A stretch of DNA of 64,000 nt, from the NCBI RefSeq assembly GCF_002250505.1, contig NZ_NJGY01000005.1, forward strand, positions 87,157 through 151,156. Reading direction: 5' to 3'. The stretch comes from Janthinobacterium sp. PC23-8 (GTDB lineage: Bacteria > Pseudomonadota > Gammaproteobacteria > Burkholderiales > Burkholderiaceae_D). The notes beneath the pieces are model-generated. The model did not search any database and was not told the origin of the DNA. It was given only the letters and a program-made list of their open reading frames with translations. Positions 26,965 through 37,981 of this stretch are shown piece by piece (the first letter of the stretch is position 1; each line of letters begins with the position of its first letter). The translations under genes and the position numbers were made by a program.

Positions 26965-27969
26965 TCAGAAGCTGTGCCGGACCCCCAGGTTGGCCGCGCG
27001 GTCGCCGCTGCCCCTCTCGGTGGCGCTGCCCACCGTGAAGGCCGCGCCGTTGTCGTTGCCGATCATGGCGTACGCCGCATAGAGGTCGGTGCGCTTGGAC
27101 AGTGCGTATAGATAACCGACACCCCATTGCCGCGCGTCCTGGTTGGCCCTGGCCTTGTCGTCGTGGCGGACATGCGACAGCATCACCTTGTGCCGGCCGA
27201 ACGGTACCAATACGCCGGCCAGGGTGTCGTGGCTGTCGGCCGTGCCGAGCCCCCGGTTGCGCGCGTGCGAGACGTAGGCCTTGACCGTGCTGAAGGTATA
27301 GCTGGCGGCGAGCAGCGTATTGCGGGTGCGGTCGGTACCGGCCGCATTTTCGACCCGGTGGTGGGCGCCTCCCAGCGCCAGCGGGCCGTTGGCATAGGCC
27401 AGCGAGGCGCTCAGGGTGCGGTTCTTGCTGCTGTCGCCGGCCACCTCGCCGGCGCCGTAGGCGAGATCGGTGCGCAGGCCGCTGATAACTGGGCTGACGT
27501 ATTGAACGACGTTGTCGGCGCGGGTGTTGAGCGTCATGATGTTGCCGGCGCGCCCAGCCAGGCTCACCGCCGCGAACGGGTCGCCGACATCGCGCAGCGT
27601 CTTGTAGTAGGGCGTGTACTGGCGCCCCAGCGTCAGCGTGCCGAAGCCGCCGCTCAGGCCGACATACGCCTGGCGCCCGAACAGCACGCCGCCCTGGCCG
27701 ACGGTGCCGGTGTCGGTATTGAAGCCGTTTTCAATCGCGAAGACGGCGGCCAGGCCGCCGCCGAGGTCCTCCCGGCCCCGGAAGCCGAGCCGGGAACTCG
27801 ATGCGACGCCGCTGTTGAGTTTGGTCACGGTGGCGCCGCCGGGGCCGCCACGTTCGTTGACCATGCCGGCATCGACGATGCCGTATATGGTGACGTTGGA
27901 CTGGGCCTGCGCCTGCACGGCCGTCGCGCAAAGCAGCGCCGTGGCGAAGGTGGTCATGGTTTTTTTCAT
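26965..27969 (-). CDS. Gram-negative porin (Burkholderia OmpC/OpcP type)
   Basis: A 334-residue outer membrane protein. A signal peptide of about 22 residues ends in AQAQ, followed by the family start SNVTIYGIVDAGM, alternating beta-strand pattern, GFRGREDLGGGLAAVFAIENGFN, and a C-terminal aromatic residue (GVRHSF) typical for Bam-dependent barrels. The start at 27969 has GGAGAC just upstream. It lies 44 bases after the thiolase gene in the same direction, so it is probably in the IclR-controlled thiolase operon and lets the substrate through the outer membrane. Confidence 0.93.
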   Translation of the reverse strand: MKKTMTTFATALLCATAVQAQAQSNVTIYGIVDAGMVNERGGPGGATVTKLNSGVASSSRLGFRGREDLGGGLAAVFAIENGFNTDTGTVGQGGVLFGRQAYVGLSGGFGTLTLGRQYTPYYKTLRDVGDPFAAVSLAGRAGNIMTLNTRADNVVQYVSPVISGLRTDLAYGAGEVAGDSSKNRTLSASLAYANGPLALGGAHHRVENAAGTDRTRNTLLAASYTFSTVKAYVSHARNRGLGTADSHDTLAGVLVPFGRHKVMLSHVRHDDKARANQDARQWGVGYLYALSKRTDLYAAYAMIGNDNGAAFTVGSATERGSGDRAANLGVRHSF

Positions 27970-28013
27970 TGTGTCTCCTGGTGGTGGTGTGGTGCTGAAA
28001 ATGTGTGCCGGGT

Positions 28014-29216
<1,203 letters not shown>

Positions 29217-29310
29217 GGAGTCTCCTTCCAAATATTGTTATGTGCGCGCCGATACGGCCGTCGCATGCCAAAAAGTCTAGGCCGATACGTCGCGGCGCGC
29301 ATCTACCGGT

Positions 29311-29325
29311 TTCCATTGGGTGGAA
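29311..29325. promoter_or_regulatory. IclR-type operator, copy 1 (thiolase side)
   Basis: TTCCA-TTGGG-TGGAA, a perfect 5+5 palindrome with a 5-base spacer. It lies about 50 bases upstream of the start site predicted from a minus-strand TAGACT (29274-29279). The same palindrome recurs at 29365, 39078 and 40038. Confidence 0.75.
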
Positions 29326-29364
29326 TAAGGGCTGGCATGGCGGGCGCCAGGAATTGCATGTCAA

Positions 29365-29381
29365 ATTCCACTGTGTGGAAT
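29365..29381. promoter_or_regulatory. IclR-type operator, copy 2 (tctC side)
   Basis: ATTCCA-CTGTG-TGGAAT, a perfect 6+6 palindrome. A plus-strand GATAAT at 29410-29415 would place it about 50 bases upstream of the tctC transcription start, fitting an activator site. Confidence 0.78.
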
Positions 29382-29496
29382 AGTGGGGGTGTGTCACCCG
29401 ATGTTAAGGGATAATCTGCATCACATGTGGCAGTTTGCGAAGACAAACGACCCAAGCCGGCCCCTGGCCGGACCCGACACCCATCAAGGAGACACC

Positions 29497-30507
29497 ATGT
29501 ACCAGCGTTCCCATTCCCGTTCCCGTTCCCGTTCCCCATCGCCGGCGCGCCGCGCCATCGTCGCCGGCCTCGCCATCATCGCCACCGCCGCCGCCCTGCC
29601 GGCGTTCGCGGCCTTCCCGGACAAGCCGATCCGCATCGTCGTGCCGTTTTCGCCCGGCGGCGGCACCGACATGGTCGCCCGCGTCGTCGCCGAAGGCATG
29701 TCCAAGGATCTGGGCAAGCCCATCATCGTGGAAAACAAGCCGGGCGCCGGCACCATCATCGGCAGCGACTATGTTGCCAAGAGCGCACCCGACGGCTATA
29801 CCCTGGTGATGGCGACGTTTGCCCACGCCGTCAATCCGAGCATGCAGCCGAAGATGCCGTTCCAGACCGACAAGGCGTTCGCTCCCGTGATCCTGGTCGG
29901 CCGCTCGCCGAACGTGCTGGTGGTGCGTGCCGACCGTCCGTACAAGAGCGTCGCCGATATCCTGGCCGCAGCACGGGCCACGCCGGGCAAGCTGACGTTC
30001 GGTTCCCAGGGCAACGGCACCTCGGCCCACCTCGCCGGCGAGCTGTTCAAGATAACGGGCAAGGTCAACCTGGTGCACGTGCCGTATCGCGGCGCCGGGC
30101 CTGCCATCACCGACATGCTGGGCGGGCAGATCGACATGATGTTCGGCACCGTCGCCGCCGTCGCGCCGTTCATCGCCAGCGGCCAGATGCGCGCCATTGC
30201 GGTCACTACGGCCGAGCGGGCGCCGGCGCTGGCGAAGGTGCCGACCATCGCCGAATCGGGCCTGCCCGGCTATGCCGCCGAAAGCTGGTACGGGCTGTAC
30301 GCGCCGGCCGGCACGCCGCCGGCGGTGATTGCGCGCCTGAACGCGGCAGCCAAGCGCGCCGTCCAGAGCGAGCTGTTCCGCAAGAAGGTGGAGGGCGAGG
30401 GGCTCACGGTCAGCGCCGGCGCGCCAGCCGAACTCGATACCTATGTGCGCGCAGAAACGGCGCGCTGGGAACAAGTGGTGCGCAGCGCCAACATCAAGGC
30501 CGAATGA
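29497..30507 (+). CDS. tctC: Tripartite tricarboxylate transporter substrate-binding protein (Bug/TctC)
   Basis: A 336-residue periplasmic binding protein. A signal peptide ends near ALPAFA. The mature part starts FPDKPIRIVVPFSPGGGTDMVAR, the hallmark of Bug proteins, with VENKPGAGTIIGSDYVAKS and AHLAGELFKITGKVNLVHVPYRG following. These bind carboxylates such as citrate, tartrate, adipate or aromatic acids; the exact ligand is unknown. It is odd that the signal n-region carries a Ser-Arg repeat (HSRSRSRS) coded by hexanucleotide repeats. Start chosen at 29497, with AAGGAGA correctly placed. It heads tctCBA under an IclR-type operator. Confidence 0.93.
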   Translation: MYQRSHSRSRSRSPSPARRAIVAGLAIIATAAALPAFAAFPDKPIRIVVPFSPGGGTDMVARVVAEGMSKDLGKPIIVENKPGAGTIIGSDYVAKSAPDGYTLVMATFAHAVNPSMQPKMPFQTDKAFAPVILVGRSPNVLVVRADRPYKSVADILAAARATPGKLTFGSQGNGTSAHLAGELFKITGKVNLVHVPYRGAGPAITDMLGGQIDMMFGTVAAVAPFIASGQMRAIAVTTAERAPALAKVPTIAESGLPGYAAESWYGLYAPAGTPPAVIARLNAAAKRAVQSELFRKKVEGEGLTVSAGAPAELDTYVRAETARWEQVVRSANIKAE

Positions 30508-30527
30508 GCCGTCCCGGGAACAACACC

Positions 30528-30989
30528 ATGAAAATCATCAATCACAAGGACTTCTGGGCCGGGGTCCTGTTCCTGGCCTTCGGCGCCTTTTTCGCCGGCG
30601 AAGGGGCCAGCTACACCTTCGGCAGCGCCGCCCGCATGGGGCCGGGCTACTTCCCGACGATACTCGGCATGCTGCTGATGCTGTTCGGCCTCATCGTCGC
30701 CGTCGGCGGCATGCGCGCCGGCGCCACCCCCGAAACCGTCGAGCGCTTTTCCTGGCCCACGCTGGCGCTGATCCTCGGGCCGATCGTGCTGTTCGGCCTG
30801 CTGCTCGAACCGCTCGGTCTGATCCTGTCGCTGTTGATGCTCGTGGGCATTTCCAGTTACGCCAGCCACGAGTTCAGCTGGCGTGGCGCGCTGTACAACG
30901 CCGCCTTTTTGATCGGCCTGTGCCTGCTGGTGTTCATCTACGCGCTCGGCTTGCAATTTCAGCTGTGGCCATCGTTCGTTGGTGTTTAA
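30528..30989 (+). CDS. tctB: Tripartite tricarboxylate transporter small membrane subunit
   Basis: A 153-residue inner membrane protein with four hydrophobic segments: near 9-26 (FWAGVLFLAFGAFFAGEG), 45-62 (ILGMLLMLFGLIVAVGGM), 78-105 (LALILGPIVLFGLLLEPLGLILSLLML) and 120-145. The FWAGVLF and RMGPGYFP motifs are typical of TctB. It supports the large TctA permease. It starts 20 bases after tctC and ends 10 bases before tctA, so the three are one transcript. Confidence 0.92.
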   Translation: MKIINHKDFWAGVLFLAFGAFFAGEGASYTFGSAARMGPGYFPTILGMLLMLFGLIVAVGGMRAGATPETVERFSWPTLALILGPIVLFGLLLEPLGLILSLLMLVGISSYASHEFSWRGALYNAAFLIGLCLLVFIYALGLQFQLWPSFVGV

Positions 30990-30999
30990 GGGATAGACC

Positions 31000-32544
31000 A
31001 TGGAAGCTTTTCTCTCTCATATGTCGATCGGTTTCGGCGCGGTGCTCGCGTTTGAACCGGTCTCGCTGCTCGGCATGACCGCCTCATTGCCGATGAACCT
31101 GCTGTACTGTTTCGTCGGCGTCGTCATCGGCACCCTGATCGGCGTGCTGCCAGGGCTCGGCCCGGTCGCCACCATCGCCATGCTGCTGCCGGCCACTTAC
31201 GCGTTGCCGCCGCTGGGCGGGCTGATCATGCTCGCCGGTATCTATTACGGCGCCCAGTATGGCGGCTCGACCACGGCGATCCTGGTCAACCTGCCGGGCG
31301 AGACCTCGTCGGTGGTGACCTGCCTGGACGGCTACCAGATGGCGCGCCGCGGTCGCGCCGGCGTGGCCCTGTCGACCGCCGCCATCGGTTCGTTTTTCGC
31401 CGGCTGCGTCGGTACCTTGCTGCTGGCCGCGTTCGCCGTGCCGCTGGCGGCGCTGGCCTTCAAGTTCGGTCCGGCCGAGTATTTTTCGCTGATGGTGCTC
31501 GGCCTGGTCGGCGCCGTGGTGCTGGCCTCGGGCTCGCTGCTCAAGGCCGTCGCCATGATCTGCCTCGGCCTGCTCGGCGGCCTGGTCGGCACCGACGTGA
31601 CCAGCGGCGTCTCGCGCTACGCCTACGATATCCCGCAGTTGTCGGACGGCATCGGCTTCGTGGCGGTGGCGATGGGGGTGTTCGGTTTTGCCGAGGTGAT
31701 CAAGAACCTGGAACAGAAGGGCGACCGCGAGGTGTTCACCAACAAGGTCACCAGCATGCTGCCGAGCAAGGAAGATTTCCGCCGCATGATAGCGCCGATG
31801 TTGCGCGGTACGCTGCTCGGCTCGGTGCTGGGCATACTGCCCGGCGGTGGCGCGGCGCTGTCGTCGTTCGGTTCCTATTCGCTGGAAAAGAAGGTCGCCA
31901 GGAACCGCGACGAATTCGGCAAGGGCGCCATCGAGGGCGTGGCCGGGCCGGAAGCGGCCAACAACGCGGCCGCGCAAACGTCGTTCATTCCGCTGCTCAC
32001 GCTCGGCATTCCACCCAACGCCGTGATGGCGCTGATGGTCGGCGCCATGATGATCCACAACATCCAGCCCGGGCCACAGGTGATGACCAGCAACCCGACC
32101 CTGTTCTGGGGCCTGGTGGTGTCGATGTGGGTCGGCAACCTGATGCTGGTGGTGCTGAACCTGCCGCTGATCGGCATCTGGGTCAAGTTGCTCAAGGTAC
32201 CGTACCGTCTGCTGTATCCATCGATCCTGGTGTTCTGCTGTATCGGCGTGTACACGGTCAACAACAGCGCCTTCGACGTTTTCATGACGGCCGCGTTCGG
32301 GTTGCTCGGCTATGTGTTCAACAAGCTTGGCTGTGAAGGCGCGCCGCTGTTGCTCGGTTTCGTGCTGGGGCCAATGATGGAGGAGAATTTCCGCCGCTCG
32401 CTGCTGCTGTCGCAGGGCGATTTCTCGGTCTTCTACACGCGCCCGCTGTCGCTGGGCTTGCTGTGCGCCGCCGCCGTGCTGGTACTGGTGGTTACCTTGC
32501 CGTCGATCAAATCGAAGCGGGAAGAGGCCTTCCAGGAAGAGTGA
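31000..32544 (+). CDS. tctA: Tripartite tricarboxylate transporter large permease
   Basis: A 514-residue polytopic membrane protein. Family motifs are GTLIGVLPGLGPVATIAMLLP near 45-66, IYYGAQYGGSTTAILVNLPGE near 85-107, and the repeat-like GTLLGSVLGILPGGGAALSSF near 270. It imports a carboxylate bound by TctC using the ion gradient. It completes the tctCBA operon, and a strong terminator lies 12 bases after its stop, so the chemoreceptor downstream has its own promoter. Confidence 0.95.
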   Translation: MEAFLSHMSIGFGAVLAFEPVSLLGMTASLPMNLLYCFVGVVIGTLIGVLPGLGPVATIAMLLPATYALPPLGGLIMLAGIYYGAQYGGSTTAILVNLPGETSSVVTCLDGYQMARRGRAGVALSTAAIGSFFAGCVGTLLLAAFAVPLAALAFKFGPAEYFSLMVLGLVGAVVLASGSLLKAVAMICLGLLGGLVGTDVTSGVSRYAYDIPQLSDGIGFVAVAMGVFGFAEVIKNLEQKGDREVFTNKVTSMLPSKEDFRRMIAPMLRGTLLGSVLGILPGGGAALSSFGSYSLEKKVARNRDEFGKGAIEGVAGPEAANNAAAQTSFIPLLTLGIPPNAVMALMVGAMMIHNIQPGPQVMTSNPTLFWGLVVSMWVGNLMLVVLNLPLIGIWVKLLKVPYRLLYPSILVFCCIGVYTVNNSAFDVFMTAAFGLLGYVFNKLGCEGAPLLLGFVLGPMMEENFRRSLLLSQGDFSVFYTRPLSLGLLCAAAVLVLVVTLPSIKSKREEAFQEE

Positions 32545-32555
32545 TGAAGGGCATG

Positions 32556-32595
32556 GCCCGTCCGCGCCGTCGGTGCGGACGGGCTTTCTTTTTTT
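32556..32595 (+). terminator. Rho-independent terminator of tctCBA
   Basis: GCCCGTCCGC (32556-32565) pairs with GCGGACGGGC (32575-32584) around a 9-base loop and is followed by TTTCTTTTTTT. Confidence 0.93.
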
Positions 32596-32712
32596 CTGCT
32601 ATTAATTTGACTGTTGGTTCCTGGTAACAGAGTGCCCAATTGCACATACTTACCGGCTAAGATGATCGCCTTGCCGCGCGGCCGCGGCGTGTTTTCCCAT
32701 GGAAAGTCCAGC

Positions 32713-34329
32713 ATGATTGAATTATTCAGCAATATCAGCGTCAAACGGCGCCTCGTCTTCGGCTTTGCCAGCATCCTGTTGTTGTCGCTGATCGCCATCG
32801 TGGTCAGCATCGCGCGCCTGAACGGCGTGGCCGCAGCCACCCGCACGATGATCGACGAGCCGATGGCCACCGAGCGGATCTTGCAAGACTGGTATCGCAA
32901 TATGTTCGCGGCGGTACCGCGCGCCACCTCCATCATCGTCAGCAACGACCCCGGTGTGGCCGAGTTTTTCGCCGCCACCGCCAAGGCCTCGGCCGCCGCC
33001 TCGGAGGGGTTGCAAAAGGAGGTCGAGGCGCGCATGGATACCGACGTCGAGAAGAAGCTGTTCGCAGAACTGGGCGCGCGCCGCAAGGATTTCCTTGGCA
33101 CCCGCGACACCATCATGGCGCTCAAGAAGGAGGGCAAGAGCGACGAGGCGCGCCAGATGCTGCGTGAGATCTACACGCCGAAGAGCGTGGTCTATCTGGC
33201 CGCTGCCGCCGCGCTGCTGGGCGAGCAGCGCCGCCAGATCGACGAGGCTGGCCAGCATATCGAACAAATCAACGTCGCCAGCCGTAACCTGATGATCGCG
33301 CTCGGCGTCACGATCCTGCTGCTGGGCAGCACGCTGGCCATCGCGCTGGGCCGCTCGATCGTGCAGCCGCTCGAACGCGCGGTGGCGCTGGCGCGCCGCG
33401 TGGCCGCCGGCGACCTGACCTCGCGCGTGGAGAACCGGGCGCGCGACGAAACCGGCCAGTTGCTCGATGCGCTGGGCGAGATGAACGGCAGCCTGTCGCA
33501 GCTGGTTGGCGACGTGCGCCTGTCGACCGACACCATCACCGTGGCGGCCCAGGAGATCGCCAGCGGCAACGCCGACCTGTCGGCCCGCACCGAAGCGCAG
33601 GCCGGCGCGCTCGAGGAAACGGCCAGTTCGATGGAGGAACTGACCAGTACCGTGCGGCAGAACGCCGACAATGCCCGCCACGCCAACGAGCTGGTGGTCA
33701 CTGCCAGCGGCATCGCCGTGCGCGGCGGGGCCGTGGTCGGCAAGGTGGTCGAGACCATGGGCTCGATCAAGGCCAGTTCCGGCAAGATCGTCGACATCAT
33801 CGGCGTCATCGACGGCATCGCCTTCCAGACCAATATCCTGGCGCTCAATGCCGCCGTCGAGGCGGCGCGCGCCGGCGAGCAGGGCCGCGGTTTCGCGGTG
33901 GTGGCGTCCGAGGTGCGCAACCTGGCCCAGCGTTCGGCCTCGGCGGCCAAGGAGATCAAGACGCTGATCAACGACTCGGTCGACAAGGTCGACGAGGGCG
34001 GCCGGCTGGTCGACCACGCCGGCCAGACCATGAGCGAGGTGGTCGAGAGCGTGCGCAAGGTGGCCGAGATCATGGGCGAGATCACGCTCGCCAGCGAGCA
34101 GCAAAGCGAGGGCATCGAGCAGGTCAACATGGCCATCGGCCAGATGGACGAGATGACCCAGCAGAATGCCGCGCTGGTCGAACAGGCCGCCGCCGCAGCA
34201 GCGAGCATGCGCGAACAGGCGCAGGCCCTGCTGGGCCAGGTGGGCCGCTTCACGGTGGCCGACACGCCTGCGGCACTGCTGGCCCCGGCGCGGCGCGCGC
34301 CGGTCAGCGCGGCAAATCGACTTCGATAA
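32713..34329 (+). CDS. Methyl-accepting chemotaxis protein
   Basis: A 538-residue receptor. Membrane helices at about 15-35 and 195-215 flank a four-helix-bundle periplasmic sensor. HAMP follows ([22 protein letters not shown]). The cytoplasmic coiled coil has its hairpin tip in [42 protein letters not shown] near 370-400, fully conserved for CheA/CheW contact. No C-terminal NWETF-like tether is present. I chose ATG 32713, which places the membrane helix close to the N-terminus. Its position in the catabolic cluster suggests it senses the same substrate, but no IclR-type operator was seen before it. The last 26 bases overlap the convergent cupin gene. Confidence 0.92.
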   Translation: MIELFSNISVKRRLVFGFASILLLSLIAIVVSIARLNGVAAATRTMIDEPMATERILQDWYRNMFAAVPRATSIIVSNDPGVAEFFAATAKASAAASEGLQKEVEARMDTDVEKKLFAELGARRKDFLGTRDTIMALKKEGKSDEARQMLREIYTPKSVVYLAAAAALLGEQRRQIDEAGQHIEQINVASRNLMIALGVTILLLGSTLAIALGRSIVQPLERAVALARRVAAGDLTSRVENRARDETGQLLDALGEMNGSLSQLVGDVRLSTDTITVAAQEIASGNADLSARTEAQAGALEETASSMEELTSTVRQNADNARHANELVVTASGIAVRGGAVVGKVVETMGSIKASSGKIVDIIGVIDGIAFQTNILALNAAVEAARAGEQGRGFAVVASEVRNLAQRSASAAKEIKTLINDSVDKVDEGGRLVDHAGQTMSEVVESVRKVAEIMGEITLASEQQSEGIEQVNMAIGQMDEMTQQNAALVEQAAAAAASMREQAQALLGQVGRFTVADTPAALLAPARRAPVSAANRLR

Positions 34330-34714
34330 ACACCGCCGGCTCCTGTTCCAGGTTTTGCAGCGCGTGGCGGCGCGCGCCGTGGGTCTCGTAGGACTGCCCC
34401 GCGCTCAGCCGTCTCGATTCGCCCGTGTCCTCGAACGTCTCGGTCACCGTGCCGCGCAATACATACGACACCGACGGGCGGTCTGCATGGCTGTGCAAGG
34501 GCAGCAGGCCGCCGGGATCGATGGTGACCTGGCGCATGCGTAGGCTGCGCGCCGCGCCGCCGTCGAGCATGTTGGCTAACGGGATGCTCTCAAGCACTTT
34601 GCCGTTCACGCCGACCCGCTGCGCATCGGCGCTTTGCGCCGCCGCCGGGGCGCTCATGAGGGACAGGGCGCAGGCCAGGGCTGCGGCGGTTGCTGCAAGT
34701 TTATAATTTTTCAT
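34304..34714 (-). CDS. Secreted cupin-domain protein
   Basis: A 136-residue protein with a signal peptide of about 26 residues ending in PAAAQ, then a single cupin barrel: [34 protein letters not shown] carries the HxH metal-ligand motif, and [19 protein letters not shown] the second motif. It probably binds a metal ion in the periplasm. Its enzymatic role is unknown; small secreted cupins of this type are found near hydrolases. It is the last gene of the minus-strand group porin-GH3-hydrolase-cupin, 53 bases after the hydrolase. Confidence 0.82.
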   Translation of the reverse strand: MKNYKLAATAAALACALSLMSAPAAAQSADAQRVGVNGKVLESIPLANMLDGGAARSLRMRQVTIDPGGLLPLHSHADRPSVSYVLRGTVTETFEDTGESRRLSAGQSYETHGARRHALQNLEQEPAVFIEVDLPR

Positions 34715-34767
34715 GGTATTGAGTCGATGGTCGATGGAATGGGGGCCGGCAAATGGGCCGGCCGGCG

Positions 34768-35910
34768 TTACTTGACGTTGTCGGCCAGCCAGCGCTCGAG
34801 GCGTTCGGCGATCAGCAAGTTATTTTTCTCCAGCATCATCAAATGCCCGTTGCCGTGGATGCCTTGCTGTTCGAGGCGCCAGTGCGTGGCGGGCACGCCC
34901 GCTTGCCGCAGAAAGGCGGCGCTGCAATGGTCGTACGGGGCGTGGTACGACGCCTCGCCCGTCACCACCAGCACCGGCGTGGTTTGCAGATGCGTCAGTT
35001 TGCGCGCCGGGCTGCGCTGCAGCCAGCACTTGACCAGATCCTCGCCGTCGGCCGCGCTCTGCTGCTCGATCGCGATGTCGGCCGGATTTGTCACGGCCGG
35101 CGTGTAGGTCACCGCGATATTGGTCAGTCCCCAGGCCAGTTCGCGCACGCTCTGCGTGGCATTCTGAAACGGCGGCCCCGACGGTTCGATGGCGACGATG
35201 GCCTTGACCAGCGCCGGCCGCGCGTCGGCCACCGACCAGCCGAACAAGCCCGCCTGCGAATGCGTGAGCAGCACGGCCGGGCCGATCTTGTCGAGCAGCG
35301 CGACCATCGCTGTTTGCACCAGTTGCTCGCTCTTCGCGTTATCGGCTACCGACGGCACGATGGCGCGATAAAAATCGTCGAACACCGGATCGCCCCGGGT
35401 GGCCGGCGCTTCGCCGCCGCCCGGCCACTGGGTATGGCGCGCTGCCTGCGGCCAGGCCCGGTAGCGCTCGGAGGCCGTAAACAGCCGCTGCACCAGCGCC
35501 ACGTCGCTGGTGCGCAGTTTGTCGGCGCCGGGCAGCGCCGGCGAGCGACCGCGGCTGGGCTGGTCGATCAGGTAGACCACATAACCGTGGTCGACGAAAT
35601 AATCGGCCCATCCCTTGCGTCCGTCCGGCGTGGCCATCCAGTTGACGCCGGTTTGTCCCAGGCCGTGCAGGAACACCAGCGGGTACTTGCGGGTGATCTT
35701 GCGCGGTGCCCAGCCCTCCACATACATCTGGCCGGCCATCAGGTCCTTGCCGTCGGCGCTGACATATTCGCCGCCGACGTAGAACGCCGCATGACGCGCG
35801 ACGCTGGTTTCGATAAACTGCTCCGGGCCGAAATCGGCGCCGCTGGCGGCGCCGCCGACGCCCGCAAGGGTCAGTGCCAGGCCGAACGTCAGCGTGGTGA
35901 ATTTTTTCAT
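34768..35910 (-). CDS. Secreted alpha/beta hydrolase
   Basis: A 380-residue protein with a signal peptide of about 24 residues. It has an alpha/beta hydrolase core: oxyanion HG in LVFLHGLGQTGVNW, GWADYFVDHGYVVYLIDQPSRGRS, the nucleophile serine in VLLTHSQAGLFGW, and a late histidine in GIHGNGHLMMLE. It is probably a periplasmic or exported esterase or lipase-like enzyme; the bond cut is unknown. Located between the GH3 and cupin genes, it may release a carboxylic acid from an ester so that the Tct system can import it. That role is inference from context. Confidence 0.85.
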   Translation of the reverse strand: MKKFTTLTFGLALTLAGVGGAASGADFGPEQFIETSVARHAAFYVGGEYVSADGKDLMAGQMYVEGWAPRKITRKYPLVFLHGLGQTGVNWMATPDGRKGWADYFVDHGYVVYLIDQPSRGRSPALPGADKLRTSDVALVQRLFTASERYRAWPQAARHTQWPGGGEAPATRGDPVFDDFYRAIVPSVADNAKSEQLVQTAMVALLDKIGPAVLLTHSQAGLFGWSVADARPALVKAIVAIEPSGPPFQNATQSVRELAWGLTNIAVTYTPAVTNPADIAIEQQSAADGEDLVKCWLQRSPARKLTHLQTTPVLVVTGEASYHAPYDHCSAAFLRQAGVPATHWRLEQQGIHGNGHLMMLEKNNLLIAERLERWLADNVK

Positions 35911-35942
35911 GATTGCTCCTGTTGAATGTATGGTGGATCGCG

Positions 35943-37946
35943 TCAGTCGCGCAAGCCTTGCCCCATGCGGGTGGCGAGCTGGCCCTGTGGCGCCGGTACG
36001 GTGATCGACAGCGGCAAATCGTAGGGCAGCCGGCCTTCGAACGGCCGCTCCCCTGTCAGCATGTCGAACAGCGCGTCGGCCCCGAGGCCGAAATGGACGA
36101 CGATGGCCGCCGCTGCTGGGATCAAGGCGCTCAGGTCGGCCGGCCGGTCCATATACACCGACACCACCGTGGGCACTTTGGCGCTGATGCGCCTGAAGGC
36201 CTCGTAGCTGGCGCCGCCGGCCTTGAAAGCGGTGTCGCCTTCGCGGTAGCGCGAGCCGAAAAAGTGTTGCGGATGCAGCACTTCGCTGGGCGTGGCGATG
36301 GCCATGATGGCGAAGTCGGCCTGCTCGACGGTGTCGACCACGTTGAAACCGCGCCGCCGCGCGCTGGCCGGATCGATCTGGTACAGGAAGACCTTGCGTG
36401 CGGCCGGCGCCTTCAGCGGCAGCGTGTGGGCCTGGTTCTGCACCAGCACCGCCGAGCGGCGCTGGGCGTCGAGCGCCATCGCCTGGAAGCCGGCGTTGCC
36501 GACCACGCCGCTGGCGGCGTCGACATCGACGTAGGGGGCTTCAAACAGTCCCAGCTGGAATTTCTGCAGCATGATGCGGGTCACCGCGCGGTCCAGCGCG
36601 GCAAGCTGCAAGCGGCCGTTGCGCACCGCCGAGATAATATACTGCGGATCTTTGGCGCCGCCGAACTGGTCGACGCCGGCCTCGACCGCCTTGGCGAAGC
36701 GGCTTTCCTTCGACAGCTCCTCCACGCCCCACGGCATGGCGATGTCGGCCGGGTTGGGTTTCTGGCCGGCGGGTGCGCCGTCGCGGCAGCCGGCGAGGCA
36801 GTCGTCGGTGATCTGCCAGTCGCTCAGCACCACGCCGTCAAAACCGAAGCGCCCGCGCAGCACTTCGCCCAGCATCTGCCGGTTAAAACCGATGCCGACC
36901 TGCTCGATTGGCCCATCGGCGCCTTGCACCATCAGGCCCGGTCCCGGCTGGCCGTAGGTCGGCATGACCGCGCCCACCTGCGCGGCGAAGGCGCCGGTAA
37001 ACGGATAGATATGGTCTTCGATGGTATCGGTCCCGACCTGCATGTGGCGGCCGTAATGGTTGTGGGCGTCATAGCCTTGCGGCCCGGTCGCGCCGTAGCC
37101 GACCCAGTGCTTGACCACCGAGACGACGCTGTCGGCATGCAGCCCGGTCGCGCCGGACTGCATGCCGGTGACGTAGGCGTTGACCAGCCGGCGCGCCGTC
37201 TCGCGGTCGCCGCCAAAGGTGCCGTTGCTGCGGTGCCAGCGCGGATTGATGGCCAGGTCGGCCTGCGGCGACAGCGCCATGCGGATGCCGACGGCCAGGT
37301 ATTCCTGGCGTACGCTGTCGGCGAAGCGTCGCACCAGCTCGGCGTCGCCGGTGGCGGCCATGCCGGCCGGATCTGGCCATTGCGTGAAGCTGCCGGCGCC
37401 CACGCTGATCCCCTGCGAGGACTGGAACTGGTTGCGCGGGTCCGAGCTCAGCGTGACCGGAATGCCGAGCCGTCCCCGTTCGGCCGTTGCCTGCAGTTCA
37501 TTGGCTTGCCGCGCCATGGCGGCGACGTCGGTGTTGAGGCGGTTTAGGAACGCGGTGATGTGTTGGTCGAGCAGTAACTGGTCGATCCCCGGCCGCTCCC
37601 ATGCGGTGCCCGCGCCAGGGATGGTGCCGGAGGCGGTCGACGGCGGATTGGCATGCATCATGGCGCCGGCCTTTTCGTCGAGCGTCATGCGCGCCACCAG
37701 GTCGCGCGCGCGTTGCTGGGCACTGTTGCGCCAGTCCTCGTAGCCGTCGAGCACGCCGTTCTTGTTGTGGTCCTTGAAGCGCAGGCCGTCGACCGTCAGC
37801 ACGGCGATCGTGCGGGTTTGCAGCGGTGCTTGGGCCGACCGGCCGGCCGGGGTGGTGCACGCGCAAAGCGCGGCGATGGCAAGCGCCGGCAAAGCCAGGC
37901 GCGTGGTGTGCAAAATCGGATGGCGGGAGGGCATGGTGATGGTCAT
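35943..37946 (-). CDS. Glycoside hydrolase family 3 beta-glucosidase-like lipoprotein
   Basis: A 667-residue exported protein. The signal ends in an LCAC-like lipobox near residue 30. The GH3 N-terminal domain includes RMTLDEKAGAMMHA, GRLGIPVTLSSDPRN, VKHWVGYGATGPQGYDAHN and the nucleophile aspartate in FDGVVLSDWQ near 372. The C-terminal domain includes RSAVLVQNQAHTLPL and VPTVVSVYMDRPADLS. GH3 enzymes release terminal beta-linked glucose, xylose or similar from oligosaccharides or plant glycosides. ATG 37946 was taken; ATG 37934 is also possible. It follows the porin after 35 bases, and it is unusual to find it in a CoA-thioester catabolic regulon. Confidence 0.9.
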   Translation of the reverse strand: MTITMPSRHPILHTTRLALPALAIAALCACTTPAGRSAQAPLQTRTIAVLTVDGLRFKDHNKNGVLDGYEDWRNSAQQRARDLVARMTLDEKAGAMMHANPPSTASGTIPGAGTAWERPGIDQLLLDQHITAFLNRLNTDVAAMARQANELQATAERGRLGIPVTLSSDPRNQFQSSQGISVGAGSFTQWPDPAGMAATGDAELVRRFADSVRQEYLAVGIRMALSPQADLAINPRWHRSNGTFGGDRETARRLVNAYVTGMQSGATGLHADSVVSVVKHWVGYGATGPQGYDAHNHYGRHMQVGTDTIEDHIYPFTGAFAAQVGAVMPTYGQPGPGLMVQGADGPIEQVGIGFNRQMLGEVLRGRFGFDGVVLSDWQITDDCLAGCRDGAPAGQKPNPADIAMPWGVEELSKESRFAKAVEAGVDQFGGAKDPQYIISAVRNGRLQLAALDRAVTRIMLQKFQLGLFEAPYVDVDAASGVVGNAGFQAMALDAQRRSAVLVQNQAHTLPLKAPAARKVFLYQIDPASARRRGFNVVDTVEQADFAIMAIATPSEVLHPQHFFGSRYREGDTAFKAGGASYEAFRRISAKVPTVVSVYMDRPADLSALIPAAAAIVVHFGLGADALFDMLTGERPFEGRLPYDLPLSITVPAPQGQLATRMGQGLRD

Positions 37947-37981
37947 TGTCTGTCGAGATGGGGGAGGGGACGGCGGCGCGC

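Noticed and set aside
29427-30989. A single 520-codon protein spanning tctC and tctB
   Set aside because: Only its last third is coding (TctB). The first part is a shadow frame of tctC.
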